DNA of 64,000 bases, taken from Crotophaga sulcirostris. Lineage: Eukaryota; Chordata; Aves; Cuculiformes; Crotophagidae. Shown piece by piece: positions 50,801-61,900 of this stretch. The stretch is taken from positions 1,774,546-1,838,545 of the forward strand of contig VYZB01000030.1 in NCBI GenBank assembly GCA_013397455.1, in the 5' to 3' direction. The notes under the pieces are model-generated. The model had not been told where the DNA came from. It worked only from the letters and a program-made list of their open reading frames with translations, and ran no database searches. Numbering within the stretch: the stretch's first letter is position 1; each line of letters opens with the position of its first letter. A program made the position numbers and the translations under genes.

Positions 50801-52050
50801 TTGTTCCACATATCCATGTTTGTGCATTATTGGTGGAAGGGTGTGAGACAAAGAGGGGTGATGAATCATGGGGATCAGACCAGTGCTGCTAGGAGGCTTT
50901 GTTTCCAGCATGCATTGGTTTTGGTTTTGTTTTTTTCCAGATGCTGATAAAAACAACAATCGAACGTCGTTGAACAGGAAGCTGGACAGTAACCTGATGC
51001 TTCTGGTGAAACAGAAAATTGGTAACCAGGAGCTGTGGCTCCTACCTCAAATGGAATGGCAGCCTGGAGAGACACTGCGAAGCACCGCTGAGCGAGCCAT
51101 GACTACGTTTTTGGGTGTGTAGTTTGCTGTGTGCCTGGCTCTCCCACCTCTTAGTCCCATTTTTTTTTATTTCCCTGCCTAAGGGATATTTACTTTCTGT
51201 TGTAGTGAAATTGCCTCCTGTCTTTTGGGAAAAGACAGTGGGATGGAGCTCAGTGGGGTGGGCTTTCAGGTAAGAGCCACGATGCTGGGTCATTGGCTCT
51301 GTAACTGTGCACCATCGCAGAATGACTGCAGCGTGCGGGGGCTGACTGAGCTGGCAGACTGTGTGTTGGGATCTCTGGCTGCCAGCAGCTGCAGTGCCAG
51401 GTTTGGCCCTCACAGTCTGACGTTGGAGCATTACTGGATGCCCCCTGAATGGTCTGGGCTTGTTCCAGGTGTATGGCCTCTCTTTCTCTCTGTCGCCCTG
51501 TGACAGCTTTTGTGACAGGTGGGTGATGGTAAATCCACGTGTCTTTGCTTTTCGCTGTGGGTTGGCAAAGCTCAATCCTCTCTCACTCGAGGACTTGCTG
51601 GACTCTAGGACAAGTTCTTTTTTCATGAGAAAAGGCTTACAATAGGCAGTACTTCTGCTAAGAAGAGTGAATAGTCAGTCTGAACCACAAAGAGCAGCTT
51701 ATGCTGCCATTTTGTTACTACAGGAGAGAAGTTACTGTTTCTCTGTGTTCTTATGTCTTGTTTCTTTTTTCTTTCTCTTGCATTGCGGGCATCTTGCAGG
51801 AGATCACATTCAAGCCAAAGTCCTGGGGAATGCACCATATGGGATTTACAAGTATAAATTCCCCCGGGCCATCAGGACTGAGGATAATGTGGGAGCCAAA
51901 GTATTCTTCTTCAAAGCCTTCCTTCAAAGCAATGATTTGTCCCAGGCAGAGCTGAATGGAGATTACCTGTGGGTCACAAAGGACGAGCTGGGAGATTACT
52001 TGAAGTCTGAATACCTGAAAAAAGTCAATCGATTCCTTCTGGACTTATAA
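47889..52050 (+). CDS. MRPL46: Mitochondrial large ribosomal subunit protein mL46
   Basis: Four coding exons: 47,889-48,038, 50,161-50,356, 50,941-51,114 and 51,800-52,050, all with GT-AG introns and consistent phases, giving 256 residues (human protein about 279). The product is mL46, a structural protein of the large subunit of the mitochondrial ribosome. It has a Nudix-like fold without known catalysis; [12 protein letters not shown] is the degenerate Nudix-helix region. Family-typical segments are [73 protein letters not shown] and [17 protein letters not shown] [17 protein letters not shown] near the C-terminus. The arginine-rich start ([12 protein letters not shown]) fits a mitochondrial targeting peptide and aligns with the mammalian MAAP start; in-frame ATGs at 47,868 and 47,808 would add 7 or 27 residues. 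Intron 1 contains CR1 and an LTR. Unlike in human, the gene points the same way as MRPS11. Confidence 0.95.
48070..48082. repeat. Oligo-G run in MRPL46 intron 1
   Basis: About 13 consecutive G just inside intron 1, a potential G-quadruplex or sequencing-difficult site near the promoter. The exact length may be unreliable. Confidence 0.7.
48125..48425 (+). mobile_element. CR1 LINE 3' fragment, interrupted by an LTR
   Basis: Plus-strand CR1 3' end: GGCACAGGTTGCCCAGGGGA, CTGGAGGTGTTCAAGGCCAG and CATGGCAGGGGGGTGGGACT are standard CR1 tail words. The element is cut at 48,425 by a solo LTR and resumes at 48,915 with TCCCTTCCAACTCAAACC and the final ATTCTGTG. It lies in MRPL46 intron 1 in the sense orientation. 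Confidence 0.9.
48426..48914 (-). mobile_element. Solo LTR of an endogenous retrovirus, 489 bases
   Basis: It begins TG and ends CA on either strand and is flanked by a four-base duplication, TCCC, at 48,422-48,425 and 48,915-48,918. This splits a CR1 tail cleanly. Read on the minus strand it has a TATA-like TATAAAT near 48,553-48,559 and an AATAAA signal at 48,478-48,483 about 80 bases downstream, the expected LTR order. A four-base duplication is typical of gammaretrovirus-type integration. No internal viral genes are present, so it is a recombination remnant. Antisense to MRPL46. Confidence 0.88.
48915..48938 (+). mobile_element. CR1 3' tail after the LTR insertion
   Basis: Resumption of the CR1 tail, ending with ATTCTGTG, the CR1 terminal eight-base motif. 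Together with 48,125-48,425 it is one element split by the LTR. Confidence 0.85.
49134..50056 (+). mobile_element. 5'-truncated CR1 LINE in MRPL46 intron 1
   Basis: Reads as the C-terminal half of a CR1 reverse transcriptase: [20 protein letters not shown], then FANDTKLGG, then later [19 protein letters not shown] and [17 protein letters not shown], with frameshifts and stops after about 49,458. It ends in the CR1 tail near 50,056. The catalytic motif normally FADDTKLGG has Asn for the second catalytic Asp, so this copy is inactive apart from its truncation. The first 300 bases are duplicated in inverse orientation at 57,420-57,720. Confidence 0.93.
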
Positions 52051-52214
52051 TTGATAGGCTGTGCTCCAGCAGACAGGGAAGACGTGGGACATGGCTCCAG
52101 GGAGGAGCACAGCTGCTGTTTTTTATCGTTTGTGTGTATGAAATGTTCACTTGGGCTTTGGAGGATAATTTGCCTTTGCCTTATTTACCCGTTCTCGTCA
52201 CTGGGCCTGTACTA

Positions 52215-52220
52215 AATAAA
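52215..52220 (+). terminator. MRPL46 polyadenylation signal
   Basis: A canonical AATAAA about 165 bases after the MRPL46 stop codon, in an AT-rich context. It gives a short 3' untranslated region, as usual for this gene family. Confidence 0.75.
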
Positions 52221-52229
52221 TATTAAAAC

Positions 52230-55200
52230 TTATACTAGGAAGTGGAGCTCTCCTCCAGGAGTTCTTTGTTCTTGTTGAATCCTTCTCCACCTCTTCTAAG
52301 AGGAAGTGCATGTTGTGATCTTTTCGTCTCCCAGGTGTTCAGTTCCCGGAGGCTATGGTAGCTGGAAGGCTTGCTCTCCTCACCAGACTCCTATCATAGT
52401 CTAAAGCTCAAATGGTTTCTTCTAAGCAATGGCTAATGCTTGGTTTTGGCACCTGCTCTTTAATAAGAGCAGCACTGGAGGGTTACCTGTGTGTCTACGT
52501 GGGAACAGACTCCCTTGGACAAAGGCTCAGTCAGGTGGGCTTCTGGGGAGCTGGAAGCTGGGAGATTCATAGTTTGTTTACATTTAATCTGTGTTGGAGC
52601 TGCCTCTGGCCTAGACTCTGTGATACATGGTGCCATACGGATGGAGGACATGGATGTGTGAGGAATAGGCAGCAGCTCGCTCTGTAGGTGAGTGCTGCTT
52701 TCCCACCTGTGCTGCCCTCATCTTGAGCCTCAGGCTGCAGCAACAGATGCTGAAGGAGGGGGTAACGCCTGAGCAGCAGCTCTCTGTCTGGGTTGAGGCT
52801 AATTTTTTGCTGAAGGGGGAAGGCTGCTCTAGCATTCCTGCCTCTTGGGAGCAGTCTCAAAGGTGGCTCTGGGGAGTTCTCAGCTCCCATTCCCAGTGTG
52901 TTAGGCCAGCACTGCCAACTGAGCCTGACTGGGTCCACCTCAGGTAGCCTCACCCTATTAACCCCATTTCTTTGTTAGAAGATGTATCCTGTGTTTATAT
53001 GGTCCCATCTCACCTCTCTGAGGCTCATACTATTTCTTGGAGGTTTTTTTCTGGTTGTAAATGTTGCTGTTTGGTAGTCAGAGTGTGGGCCCTGTGCTGG
53101 CTAAACCCTGCAGAGAATCACCCTTCTTCAGCGGCAGGGAGAGAGGGAGGAAATAGCTGTCGTTAATCACTAGGAGAGAGTTCAGCCTCCAGAGCTGGAA
53201 CTGGAGATTGCTGTGTATATTTTATCAATCCTTTGGGAGCTGTTGAGCTGCAGGCCTCAAATTAAAGCTATCCTTAATCACTCCACAAGCCATTGGGATG
53301 GGAGGGTAGCACAGGAGCCTTCTATTTTCTAACGCTGGGCAGTTTGGGAGCTGCAGACTTGTCATAAATTACCAACAAAACAAAACTTGGTTTTCTGAAG
53401 CACCCTCACAGGCCTGGCAAGGAGACTGTGTCTGCAACAGAGCAAAGAGGAAATAAATGCGGAGCAGAATATGTGCCTGAAAAACTGCAGATTTTTTGGC
53501 TGCTGTCTGAGGTCAGCACGGCTGAAGGGGACACAGTTGACTTCTCCAGGACTGAAAGCTCCTGCAGAGGGGAGAGGCGAGTCCTTCCACTCAGGCTGTA
53601 CCCCACCAGCTGGGGGGCAGGGGTGCAGCCAGCTCAGGCTTTTCTGTGCCACTTAGTTTCAGGCTCTCGCTGGCTCCATAGCACAGAGCACCTGAGCATA
53701 GCTTTGTGGGCACAGGCTTAGGGCACGCTTTTTGCCAAGGTTGGTGCCCCACTTCCAATGCCAAAGGCAGGTTGTGTGTTGCTGGAACAAAACTTTTAAA
53801 GCATATAAAATGCTGTTTAATTGGTGCTTATTTGTTCTCAAAATTGCTCTACTGAGAGCTTGCTGATCTTCAAACCCAGGCAGTTCTTATTCTCTGGTTT
53901 ACTCAAACTACAAGTCTTTGGGCATTGTCTGTGCTGAGAGGGGTGTAGCTCCCTCCAGCAGTGGAAAGGTCAGAATTAACATTTATTTCCTTGGGCTTAG
54001 GCCTTTGTTCTTACAGGTAGCAGTTGTGTGAGAAGGTGGGTCTTTTCTGGAAGCCGAAACTGTTGTTTTCTCATCACCTGAAACACAAACTCCTGCTTGC
54101 CGCCTGCATAGGAACCGCAGGGGTTTTTTCCCCCCCTGCAGTTGATTTTATTTAAAAACTCTCAGCCAGTTGCTGCAAACAATCCCAGATCCTGAAACTC
54201 GAGTGCTTTTGCTCAGTTCTTCTGTGTGGCCTGGTCCCCCCTCTCTGGCCTAGAAGGCAGAAGAACATCATGCAGGTTTCCTAGTGGGAGAGGATAGTTT
54301 GTATCTTCTGGGAATAGAGAGGAAATGAGAAGTCCCGCAATAGATCACTGAGGCTTTTCCTTTGAGAACTTGGTAGCTGCGGGCTGTCTTTCCACTCAGT
54401 GCAAACATATATCCGTACTCTTTGCAGAGTTGCAGAAGTCTGATCAGGCAGGCTGGTGGGATATATTTTGCCAGTATCTACTGAAAGGACAGCACAAAGC
54501 CTGGAAACCTTTTCTGAGAGAGCTCTTCTCTCTCTTAAAACAGAAGAAATCTGTCGAGTTGTAGCTGAGAGAGAGCTGCCACAGCCGTGGTGTGCAGCAC
54601 AAGAGCAGGGGAGCATTGCTCTTGTGGTGAGCATGAAACACAAAACTCCTTGCAAAAGTGACTGTGACCTGCATGAGTGTTCGCTTGGATAATGGGGGAG
54701 TCTGGAATTCATTTGCACCCAAAACCTGGAGTGTTTTTCTCACCTTGGCAAAGGTCTGCTCACACGAGACATCTCTACCAGAACCTGAAGGCGCAGCAAG
54801 TAACCTGTGAAGGCACAGTGTTTGCTGGGGCTCTTTGGAGAAAGGCACTGTTGGATCAATCAAAAAGCTCTCCTGTGAAGTGGAGAGAGGCGTTTTGGAA
54901 AGGAAGTGTGTGACTCCTTGCTTTGAGAGCAGCAATGTGGGGCTCATCTAAGAAGTCCAACATAAGATCAGAGCTGCAGCTGCTGGGGACAGCATCTGAG
55001 CACTATCTTCCCCCAGCTGCACACCTCGGGGAGGAAGCTGGAGAGCAGTCAGACTGCAGACAATTTCTGCTCCTCAAGGCCATTTCTTAACATAGGACAC
55101 TTCCATTCATGAGGGTGATACACAAAAGCCAGATCCTTCCCTCCTCCAAGGGGGAAGGAGGCATATCAAGTTGACCTTTCCCTGGTGTCATGCAGTCCAG

Positions 55201-55652
55201 CAGCTACTACTAAAAGCCTCCAGGAGCAGAAACAAATGGAAGGATCAGTTGCAGACCAAAACACCAGCATCTAAGCTGTTTCTTAAGCCATGATGTTAGA
55301 AGAGAGAGATGAAGGCTTTCTTTTTAACAAATTGATGCTAGCACTGCCCTCCAGCAAAGGAGAGATAACAAGACCCCTTTTCAGCTTCACAAATATGGCT
55401 TTCCTCTACATCCCCTACAAAACTGATATCCTTCCCTGTCTGCAGGAGTTTGGGGGATTGGTGCTCTCTAAGCAGAGCCCTGCTAGCATATTTTGTAATG
55501 CAGTGTGAACTGCTCAGAACCACATGCTTTCTCACATAATAGGAAGCTGCTGTTTGTTGCTCCCCCTGGCTGGCTCCAAACAACCAAAGGCTTCAATATT
55601 TGGAAGATAAATACATGCAGAGCCAGGAGAGGATGCTGGAGTGATGGGCTAC
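52230..55652. other. Non-coding DNA downstream of MRPL46, single-copy in the window
   Basis: No gene, RNA or mobile element is recognised. Under the inversion model this belongs to the flipped segment and was originally located on the far side of MRPL46, away from MRPS11. The sequence continues into block X2' at 55,653 without a visible junction scar, as expected if that boundary is ancestral. Confidence 0.5.
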
Positions 55653-57226
55653 ACCGCTTCCTGCTCTCTGAAAACCTGTAGGAGAAGAGATGCCATTACC
55701 CCCAAATACAGCTGTGAGCCTGTTAGGGCTGGGAGAGTTGCTCTGGTACAGGGAACACCCTGTGGGATTCCTCCCTGCTGGGGCAAGAGATGGGCTGGCT
55801 CAGGGAGGGTAAGAGTTAGGCTATCTCAGCTGTGACAGCCCATGGACTCACCCATTGTCCCAGAGGATAAGATGGTCCAGTAGCATCGGTCGCTTGCCTT
55901 TGTTTTGTTCATGTTCCCGTGCTTGTGTTGGAAGACATTGTCTTATTTTTCTGGGATTTTTCTGGCAGTGCCTGGAGTTTCTGCAAGTGCTGCCAGTTCC
56001 TTCTGTACTCAGCTGCCTGCAGGGGATGTGGTGTGGGGTGCTCTGCTCACAGCAGCACAGAGACACAGCAGAAAATGGTGTGGAAAATCACGTTGAGGTC
56101 AGCAGAGATAGGAGTGGATCAGGACTCATCCTTGTCTTTTGAGGACACCTTTTCCTCCCCTTTCCTGTGACATCAGCCCTGTATTTTGATATAACCAGTA
56201 TCTTGGAAGGAAGCAGAATGGGGCAGGTGGGAAGGCAACACTAGAGTGAATCTCTGCAAAGGTAAGAAGAGATATAAGAGAAGGGGGTTACAGGGAAAGT
56301 TGAGCTCAGGGTAAAATTGCTCCGGGAGCTGTGCTGAGAACACCCAATTCTTAACACCAAATCCTGAAGGAGCAAAGCCAGGAATTTGTGAGTTGAGTAC
56401 AAAATGCTGCCAGCAGGAAGTTCCTTCAGGTGGTTCCAGACACAGCTTTGCTGTCAAGGCTGCTTTTCCCTAACAGGTCTTGGAGGGGTATAAAGTCCTC
56501 TGGCAGGACTTGATAGGCAGTGCTCAGAGACCCAGGGTTGTTGCTCCACTGAAATAGGAAGGGTTAGTCAGGGTGGGCCAGCGCTGCTGCAAGGAGGACA
56601 ATGAGCAGTGTGAGGGGTGAGGGTGCACTGCTGGCCTGCTCCCACCACGTGCTGCCTGCCTGCTCTCTGCTCTCTCTCCTCTCTCAAAGCAATTATGTCT
56701 ATATACATTTCTCCTTTCAGGTTTTGCCCTCCCAAATGTTATTCCACAGTATTAAACGTGTGGGGGAAGTGAATTACTGGGGAAAGGAACTGGATATAAT
56801 CCCGGTTTAATGGGCACCTTAAAAAAAGCACAGTGGGTTGGGAGGGTGGCTCAGCCAGCATCCTGCTTCTGCAGGCAAATGGAAATTTATCTTGATGTGT
56901 GTATATATCTAGCTTGGTGATCTGTGAGCTCTTAATAATTGGTTTGGTGACCTGCTGGCAACGTTCTCTCTCTGTAGAGCTTTCCCCAGTCCCCAGTTAA
57001 TATAATGGGTCACAAATCCCATTTGCTTTTGAATTCTGAGTAACCCTTTTGTTAATATTGCCTATTGCTTTTCTGGAAGCACTGGAGGAAATCGGAGCCA
57101 TGTGCTAATCAGTAAATCTGGTTCTGCGTATTTGTAAGCTGCTGCCCTGCCCTCCCTGCCTTTTCCAAATGACCAGTGCAGCCCATTTGTGTCAGACCCA
57201 GCGCTCCCCTCTGCAGAACAGCAGCT
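55653..57226 (-). repeat. Duplicated block X2', inverted copy of 44,741-46,117
   Basis: Close match to the reverse complement of the left block, interrupted only by about 190 extra bases at 55,693-55,883. The AT-rich and gene-free character is the same. It is part of the right arm of a complex inverted repeat. Confidence 0.9.
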
Positions 57227-57420
57227 CCATTGTGCCGTTAGTCTGATACAGTTTTACCATTACTAGCATGACATTAGTGTATCAGATAGTCTTGATTGTA
57301 AGATCCAGCAGCTGATCCAGGGCTTTCCGACTGGCCTGCTGATCCTCTCCTGTTTGTAGCTTGTAGTTTGGCTAGAAAGCCACCTTGATTTACAGACAGC
57401 GTCAACACCATCAGTAGGAC
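57227..57420 (-). repeat. Duplicated block X1', inverted copy of 39,664-39,868
   Basis: Here the block is directly contiguous with X2' at one side and with CR1 sequence at the other. At the CR1 side the shared bases CTG sit on the junction, which is otherwise free of filler. Confidence 0.85.
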
Positions 57421-57744
57421 AGGTCCTCTGCCAGGCAGCTCTCCAGCCACTCTTCCCCAGTCTGTAACACTGCCTAGGGTTGTTGTGTCCCAAGTGCAGG
57501 ACCCAGCACTTGGTCTTGTTGAACCTCACACAGATGGCATTGGCTGATGGATCCAGCCTGTCCAGATCCCTCTGCAGAGCCTCCCTACCCTCAAGCAGAT
57601 CCACACGTCCACCCAGCTTAGTGTCATTTGCAAACTTACTGAGTGTGCACTCAATCCCTTCATCCAGATCATTCATAAAGACCTTGAACAGAACCAGACC
57701 CAGCACTGAGCCCTGGGCAACAAAATTTCTCTGAGCTCAAGCAG
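57420..57744 (-). mobile_element. CR1 LINE fragment, inverted copy of 49,106-49,430
   Basis: Minus-strand CR1 reverse-transcriptase fragment with the same FANDTKLGG variant as the copy in MRPL46 intron 1. An 84-codon frame antisense to it is identical in both copies. It ends abruptly at 57,420 where block X1' begins. The copy is a relic of MRPL46 intron 1 left beside MRPS11. Confidence 0.92.
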
Positions 57745-57935
57745 GACTTCCCTGCTCCCAGCAGGAGTCTGTATCTGGAGCTCTGGCAACATCAGGGAAG
57801 ACCGCAGGAGCGCTACCACGACACAGGATACCTGGTGCAGACAGAAAGGTGTACACAGAGCCCCCAGCATTGCTTCATGGCCCACAGGAGCGCTACCAAG
57901 ACCCTTGATCATAGAGTGGCTTGGGTCACAAGGGC
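57745..57935 (-). repeat. Inverted copy of MRPL46 intron 1 segment 48,915-49,105
   Basis: Continues the duplicated block from the CR1 fragment to the CR1 tail equivalent of 48,915. The words TAGCGCTCCTG and GGTATCCTGTGTCGTGGTAG occur in both copies. No function is recognised. Confidence 0.85.
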
Positions 57936-58725
57936 TGATACCGAAAATGCCAGCAAATACACTCTCTTAAGGCTCCTTTAGAGTTTCAAAAAGCGTAATA
58001 CATAAATAAAAGTTTTGCTTCAGCCAGATCGTAATAGTTGAAATAAGTAGGTGGTTAGAAAGAATGTAAGTTTTCCAGTACCCAGTTAAGGGGAGAGGAG
58101 ACCGGAATTAGACAACCTTATGGAGAATGGGATTTAGCAAGGTGTGAATTGAGACAGGGAGTCACTGTGTCTAGGATGGAATTCAGCAAAGCTGTATATT
58201 AGAACTAACTGTCTAGATAATGCTCTCCTAACAAATGTAAATTAATTACGGGAACTCAGTTGAACATGTATAAGTGCCCCAAATAAATGTACATGTGCTG
58301 GACCAAACAGTGTGCATAGGGGAGGGTCCATCCCCTTATGCACCTAGCACTGTGAATGTATTTCTTTGCTTCTAAGACATTGTCCTCTCTACAATTATAC
58401 CCATGAGCTGGATTTTCCCACAGAAAATTATGTCTGTGAGCTGCCTTTTCTCCCAGAAAGCAGCAGCCTTTATTTCAGTGCTGGGCACAGGAGGGAACGA
58501 TTCCCATTTGTTGTGTGCAACGAGACGGGGGGACAGAATATATATCCAGCTTACATGCTGATATCAATTCTCCCCGCAATCTCATGCACATTCTACTACT
58601 TTGCAAGGACTGATCTTAACCTTATTTTGAACTTCACAACAGCCAAGACGCTGCTCGTTAGAGCTTTGAGGCAAGTTCTCTGTCTGGCCTTGCATTCTTA
58701 GATAAGGGAAGAAGCACTTTCTGGG
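57936..58725 (-). mobile_element. LTR related to the 48,426 solo LTR, truncated and enlarged
   Basis: The first 30 bases and the region from about 58,463 to 58,725 match the left LTR, in the same window orientation. On the minus strand the AATAAA signal lies at 58,469-58,474 and a TATA-like stretch at 58,537-58,546. About 495 bases at 57,967-58,462 are absent from the left copy. The far end (the start of U3) is missing: homology stops at 58,725 inside the relic of MRPL46 exon 1. No viral coding sequence is seen. Confidence 0.82.
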
Positions 58726-58729
58726 CTGG

Positions 58730-58953
58730 CAGACGCGGCCGGGGTCCCGGGAGCCCCAAAATGCCGCCAGGGCTGAGGCGCTGCGGTACAAAACCACCAT
58801 AACTCTCTCCCCTGCCGCCATCTTGGCGCCGGCATGCCTCACGGCGCGAGGGCGGGAAAAGAGGCACCGCCGTGCGTCTCCCCTCGCCGCCATCTTTCCG
58901 CCGCCATCCCAGCGTGCCTCGCGGCACGAGGGCGGAAAAAGAGGAGCCGCCAT
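58730..58953 (-). pseudogene. Relic of MRPL46 exon 1, antisense upstream of MRPS11
   Basis: Minus-strand reading from the CCATGG at 58,950 begins [20 protein letters not shown], matching the upstream frame of the true MRPL46 exon 1 at 47,808 ([20 protein letters not shown]). The match continues through a TTTTGTACCGC segment and CCCTGGCGGC to near 58,760. It is then lost, and LTR sequence follows, so the exon 1 splice donor and the rest of MRPL46 are absent. There is also an extra or diverged stretch with a second YY1-like site. It cannot encode mL46; it is the MRPL46 side of the promoter copy that stayed with MRPS11. Confidence 0.85.
58790..58951. promoter_or_regulatory. Bidirectional promoter copy serving MRPS11
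   Basis: CpG-rich sequence with YY1-like GCCGCCATCTT at 58,814-58,824 and 58,886-58,896 and E2F-like GGCGGGAAAA at 58,851-58,860, all inverted relative to the copy at 47,796-47,888. No TATA box. It abuts the MRPS11 start codon, so the 5' untranslated region must be very short or within this block. Confidence 0.6.
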
Positions 58954-61900
58954 GGCGGTCGCTTGGCAACGGCTGCTCGGGACGGCCTGGGGGTGAGCGG
59001 AGGCGGCGGGAGGGAGCGGGGTGGCTCCCTTCGCCCCAAGCTGATCGCACGGGACACCCCGGCGTCCTTCACCGCTGTTTGTTTTTCCCGCAGGGGCCGA
59101 GCTGCCGCGCTGTGGTGCCGCGGCCTGCGGAGCGGCCTCCAGAGGCCGCAGGAGGTGGCGGAGGGCGCCAAGAAGGCTGAGAGCGAGAGCGCGGGCGACC
59201 TGAGGTGAGCCGGCCCCCTCGCTGTGCGGCTGTCGTAGGATCAGGGGAGCGTTTGGTTGGGAAGGACTCCTGAGGAGTTTTTTTTTTAATCTTTTCTCCA
59301 GCTCTATCTAGAAGGGCAACGCACTTTTAAGGCGCCAGCACTGTGCGGTGGGCTTAGCAAGCAGAATTAAGTAATTTTTAACTCGGTGAATGCAAAATGA
59401 TGGGAGCTTCACAGAATCAGAGAAGGGTTTGATTGGAAAGGAGTTTTGAGATTATTGAGTCCAGCCATTCCTGTCCACTGCTAAACCAGATCCCTGGGCA
59501 TCTCGCCTACCCGTCTTTTAAACACCTCCAGGGATGTTGACTCCACCACTGCCCCAGCCAGCCTCTTTCAATGCCTGACCACCCTTTCAGGGAAGAAATT
59601 TTCCTGATACCTAATCTGAACCTCCCCTGACACCATTTCCTCTCATCCTATCACCTGTCACTTGGGAGAAGAGACCAACACTCACCTCACTACAACCTCT
59701 TTTCAGGGAGTTGTATCCAGTCATAAGGTCTCCCTTCAGCCTCCTCTTCCCCAGGCTAAACAACCCCAGCTCCCTCAGCTGCTCCTCATAAGCCTTGTTC
59801 TCCAGCCCCTTCACCAGCTTCATTGTCCTTTATCACTTGCAGCAGCTTTTCAGCCAAGGAGGGAAAGCAAGTGACTTGACTCAATCGCAGACATAGCTTG
59901 TGTCTTTTGGAGACTTGATCCTTTATTTCTTTCCCCATGTGAAATAAAGCTTTGCAAAATTTAAAGTGTGTGACCCTGTTAACTGTTGTTTTGCTCCTCA
60001 GCCCTTTAATACTGCAGAGGAGCTCCATGAGATGGGATGGAAAGATCTACGAGGAGATCCCAATAGCTCACATCAAAGCTACGTACAACAAGTAAGCAAA
60101 CAAGCTGCTCCATTCCTGCTGTCACGCAAAGCAAAAGCTTATAACACACCCAAGCTTTGGCCAGTCAGCATTTTGGTCAAAAGGAAAGAAGTCAGAGGAG
60201 TGGTTTTCATGGCTGGGAAGATAATAATACTGGCTCCAACTCTCAGTGCCATCCAGGAAACATATGTGTCCTTACAGTGCCTTTAATGGCAATAAGGTTG
60301 CTGTTATGTTTTGCCTGCATTCTGATATGAATAATTAGATGCTGATGGCTTTAATGGCAGGTTACTTCCAGCCCTCTGCTCTAGTGCTACTCCTATGCAG
60401 CTGCTGAAAAAATTGTGATATTCTCCATGAGAGATCTTGTGTTTCATTAGTGATCCCTGGTGTCATATTTTACTGTTTCTTAAATGGTTTGTGCAATTTT
60501 TTCTAGAAATGGTTTGTGCAATTTTTAATAAACAGTAAAAGCTGTAAATGCCCACAGCAAGAGGTGGGCCTGGAAGGGCTAAGCAGTATCCGAGGTATAG
60601 CTGATGAAGGATACCTTATCCAGAAAGGTCTTGCCACCACCCTCAGATTCTCTAGGGTGACCCAGAAGGTCACAGCTGGGTTTGTGTAAGTGGGATTCCT
60701 CGAAAGAGAGTGCTCAGTTAAGGTGGCACAGGGAAGGGAGACAGGATTCCTGTCACAAACTCTGCCAGTGAGCTGAGCGAGAAAAAACTGGAGAGTAAAG
60801 CTTTGTTCTTGCTCGCTGCTTTCTTTAGCCTCTCTCTTTCCATAGCACCCACGTCCAAGTGGTCAGCTTTGACAACAGGCAATTTGCCCACACGTCCTGC
60901 GGCACAGAAGGCTTCCAGAATGCCAAGAAGGGAACTGCCATCGCGGCGCAGACCGCAGCCATGGCAGCTGCAGTGGTGAGTGAGTCCGTGCTGCTGATTC
61001 CCACCCTCCCAGCAGCCCAGAGCTCTGTTCCTTTCTGCTCGAGCAGCGCACCTGTGTGCTGACAGTTTCCCTCACTTCATCTGACGCAGTGCCCCTCTTC
61101 ACACTGACAAGGTGTGTTCAAAGCAGCCGTTAGAAATGCCCAGATGGGGAGCTTCGCTGTGCATGTTGTGATTGGGAAATGCAACTTGGAGCCTAGCCTT
61201 TCCTAGCTCCTGTTTGCATAGCTCCGTTTTTTTGGTTTTTTTTAAGGGAACATCTCTGTCAGTTTGGAAATACAGCCCCTGAATCAGCAGCAGTTCAATT
61301 TTTGCACTGTAGGGGACTGAGAAGCAGCTGTAATTACTGGCTGAATGTTTTACATTTGCTCTCTGCCACAGGAGAACTGAGCTGCTGCCAGCAGTTCCAG
61401 TCAGAGAAGGCGATGTCCTTGCAGGTGTACTTTCCAGCTGCATAGAGTTTACTGTAATTGTTCCTAAAAAAACACGTGGGTGTCCTGGTGGCAGGAGAAG
61501 ATGAGGCTGGCTGTGTTGTAGTCCTCATCACAGCAGAATGAGGCAAGTTTAAACTGAAAATCCTCATCCTAAATTAGACGGATATATATAACTCCAGCCT
61601 TTCATGTCAGAGTAGTGTTTGGTGCCACTGCTGGCTAACAGCTCTTTGTGTTTGATTTAGAGGAATATAAGAACATCTTCACTATTAATCTGTGTTCATT
61701 GGAGCCTCATAATAGCTGCATAACTGTGCTTGGCCAGGTTCATTCTGTCACGGTTAAAAGTTGTTAGTACATTAATTGCACCAGAACGTGGAAACCCAGA
61801 GGCCCAGAGGAGTTCCATCCACTTGGTGGCAGCACGCCTATGCTTTACAGCAGGTGGTTTTCACTTTCAATTTGCAGGCCCCTAGAATTTTTGCACTGAA

